From Candidatus Bipolaricaulota bacterium (GTDB lineage Bacteria > Bipolaricaulota > Bipolaricaulia > UBA7950 > UBA9294): a stretch of 5,620 bases of DNA. The notes below the pieces were generated by a model. That model had not been told where the DNA came from, did not search any database, and saw only the letters and a program-made list of their open reading frames with translations. Where the stretch lies: contig JAGGXO010000190.1 of assembly GCA_021163015.1 (NCBI GenBank), positions 1 through 5,620 on the forward strand, given 5' to 3'. The translations under genes were made by a program, and so were the position numbers. Positions 5,499 to 5,620 of the stretch are shown piece by piece; positions within the stretch are counted from its first letter, which is position 1; every line of letters begins with the position of its first letter.

Positions 5499-5620
5499 TT
5501 ATTGATCGGCGAACTTTCTGGTCAATGCATCATCGACGCTCTTAGGGACGAATGAGGCTATGTCCCCGCCGAAGCGCTTCACTTCCTTGACGATCGATGA
5601 GGAGAGGAAGGAGTATTTCC
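5499..5620 (-). CDS. coaD: Phosphopantetheine adenylyltransferase, C-terminal fragment (window-truncated)
   Basis: Forty codons and the TAA stop (complement of 5499-5501) of a reverse-strand gene enter the window; the start lies beyond base 5620. The peptide includes KYSFLSSSIVKEVKRFGGD, followed by a helix ending in DALTRKFADQ. This matches the end of CoaD, whose family signature here is FISSSxVKE followed by a GGD/QGD turn and a terminal helix. CoaD transfers AMP from ATP to 4'-phosphopantetheine, the penultimate step of coenzyme A synthesis. The gene is convergent with the malic enzyme gene, with 44 bases between the two stops. The fragment is short, but the SSS-VKE motif in register with the stop makes the call firm. 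Confidence 0.88.
   Translation of the reverse strand, partial: KYSFLSSSIVKEVKRFGGDIASFVPKSVDDALTRKFADQ

Noticed and set aside
1..5620. CRISPR array, insertion sequence, prophage, defence or biosynthetic cluster
   Set aside because: No regularly spaced repeats, transposase or integrase motifs, terminal inverted repeats or cluster-type genes were seen on either strand; every large frame is accounted for by a housekeeping or metabolic gene.

Overview
The window reads as ordinary bacterial chromosome, moderately GC-rich, with tightly packed housekeeping genes and no mobile element, CRISPR array or prophage. Four complete protein genes, one tRNA and two protein genes cut by the window edges are supported. 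The bacterial character is clear: an RNase E/G family ribonuclease, CoaD, Shine-Dalgarno sites, GTG and TTG starts, a sigma70-like promoter, and a tRNA without an encoded CCA end. The phylum cannot be fixed from sequence alone. The two-subunit class I fumarase, a single-domain malic enzyme with a divergent active-site motif, and a hopanoid-type epimerase would suit a deep-branching or candidate-phylum anaerobe or thermophile, but that is inference.

Layout. 1-1233 (+): RNase G/E, missing only its first few codons. It ends abruptly where the zinc-link cysteines of the family should be. 1230-1258: a strong sigma70-like promoter overlapping that gene's stop codon, followed by tRNA-Val(CAC) at 1275-1347. 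1419-2405 (+): an extended short-chain dehydrogenase closely resembling HpnA, the hopanoid-associated sugar epimerase. 2406-2644: a 239-base non-coding gap with a hairpin right after the hpnA stop, a short dyad and a candidate promoter. 2645-5454 (+): a three-gene operon encoding fumarase alpha, fumarase beta and malic enzyme, with junctions of zero bases and a one-base overlap. 5499-5620 (-): the C-terminal end of CoaD (phosphopantetheine adenylyltransferase), convergent with the malic enzyme gene.

How the genes work together. The fumarase subunits form one [4Fe-4S] hydratase interconverting fumarate and malate. Malic enzyme then converts malate to pyruvate and CO2 with reduction of NAD(P), or works in reverse. 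The operon therefore links C4 dicarboxylates to pyruvate in one transcription unit. The other genes (RNA turnover, tRNA, lipid-linked epimerase, CoA synthesis) have no obvious functional link to it. I found no evidence of an undescribed multi-gene system. The most unusual points are the RNase without its zinc-link, the promoter built across its stop codon, and the G32-U38 anticodon-loop pair in the tRNA.
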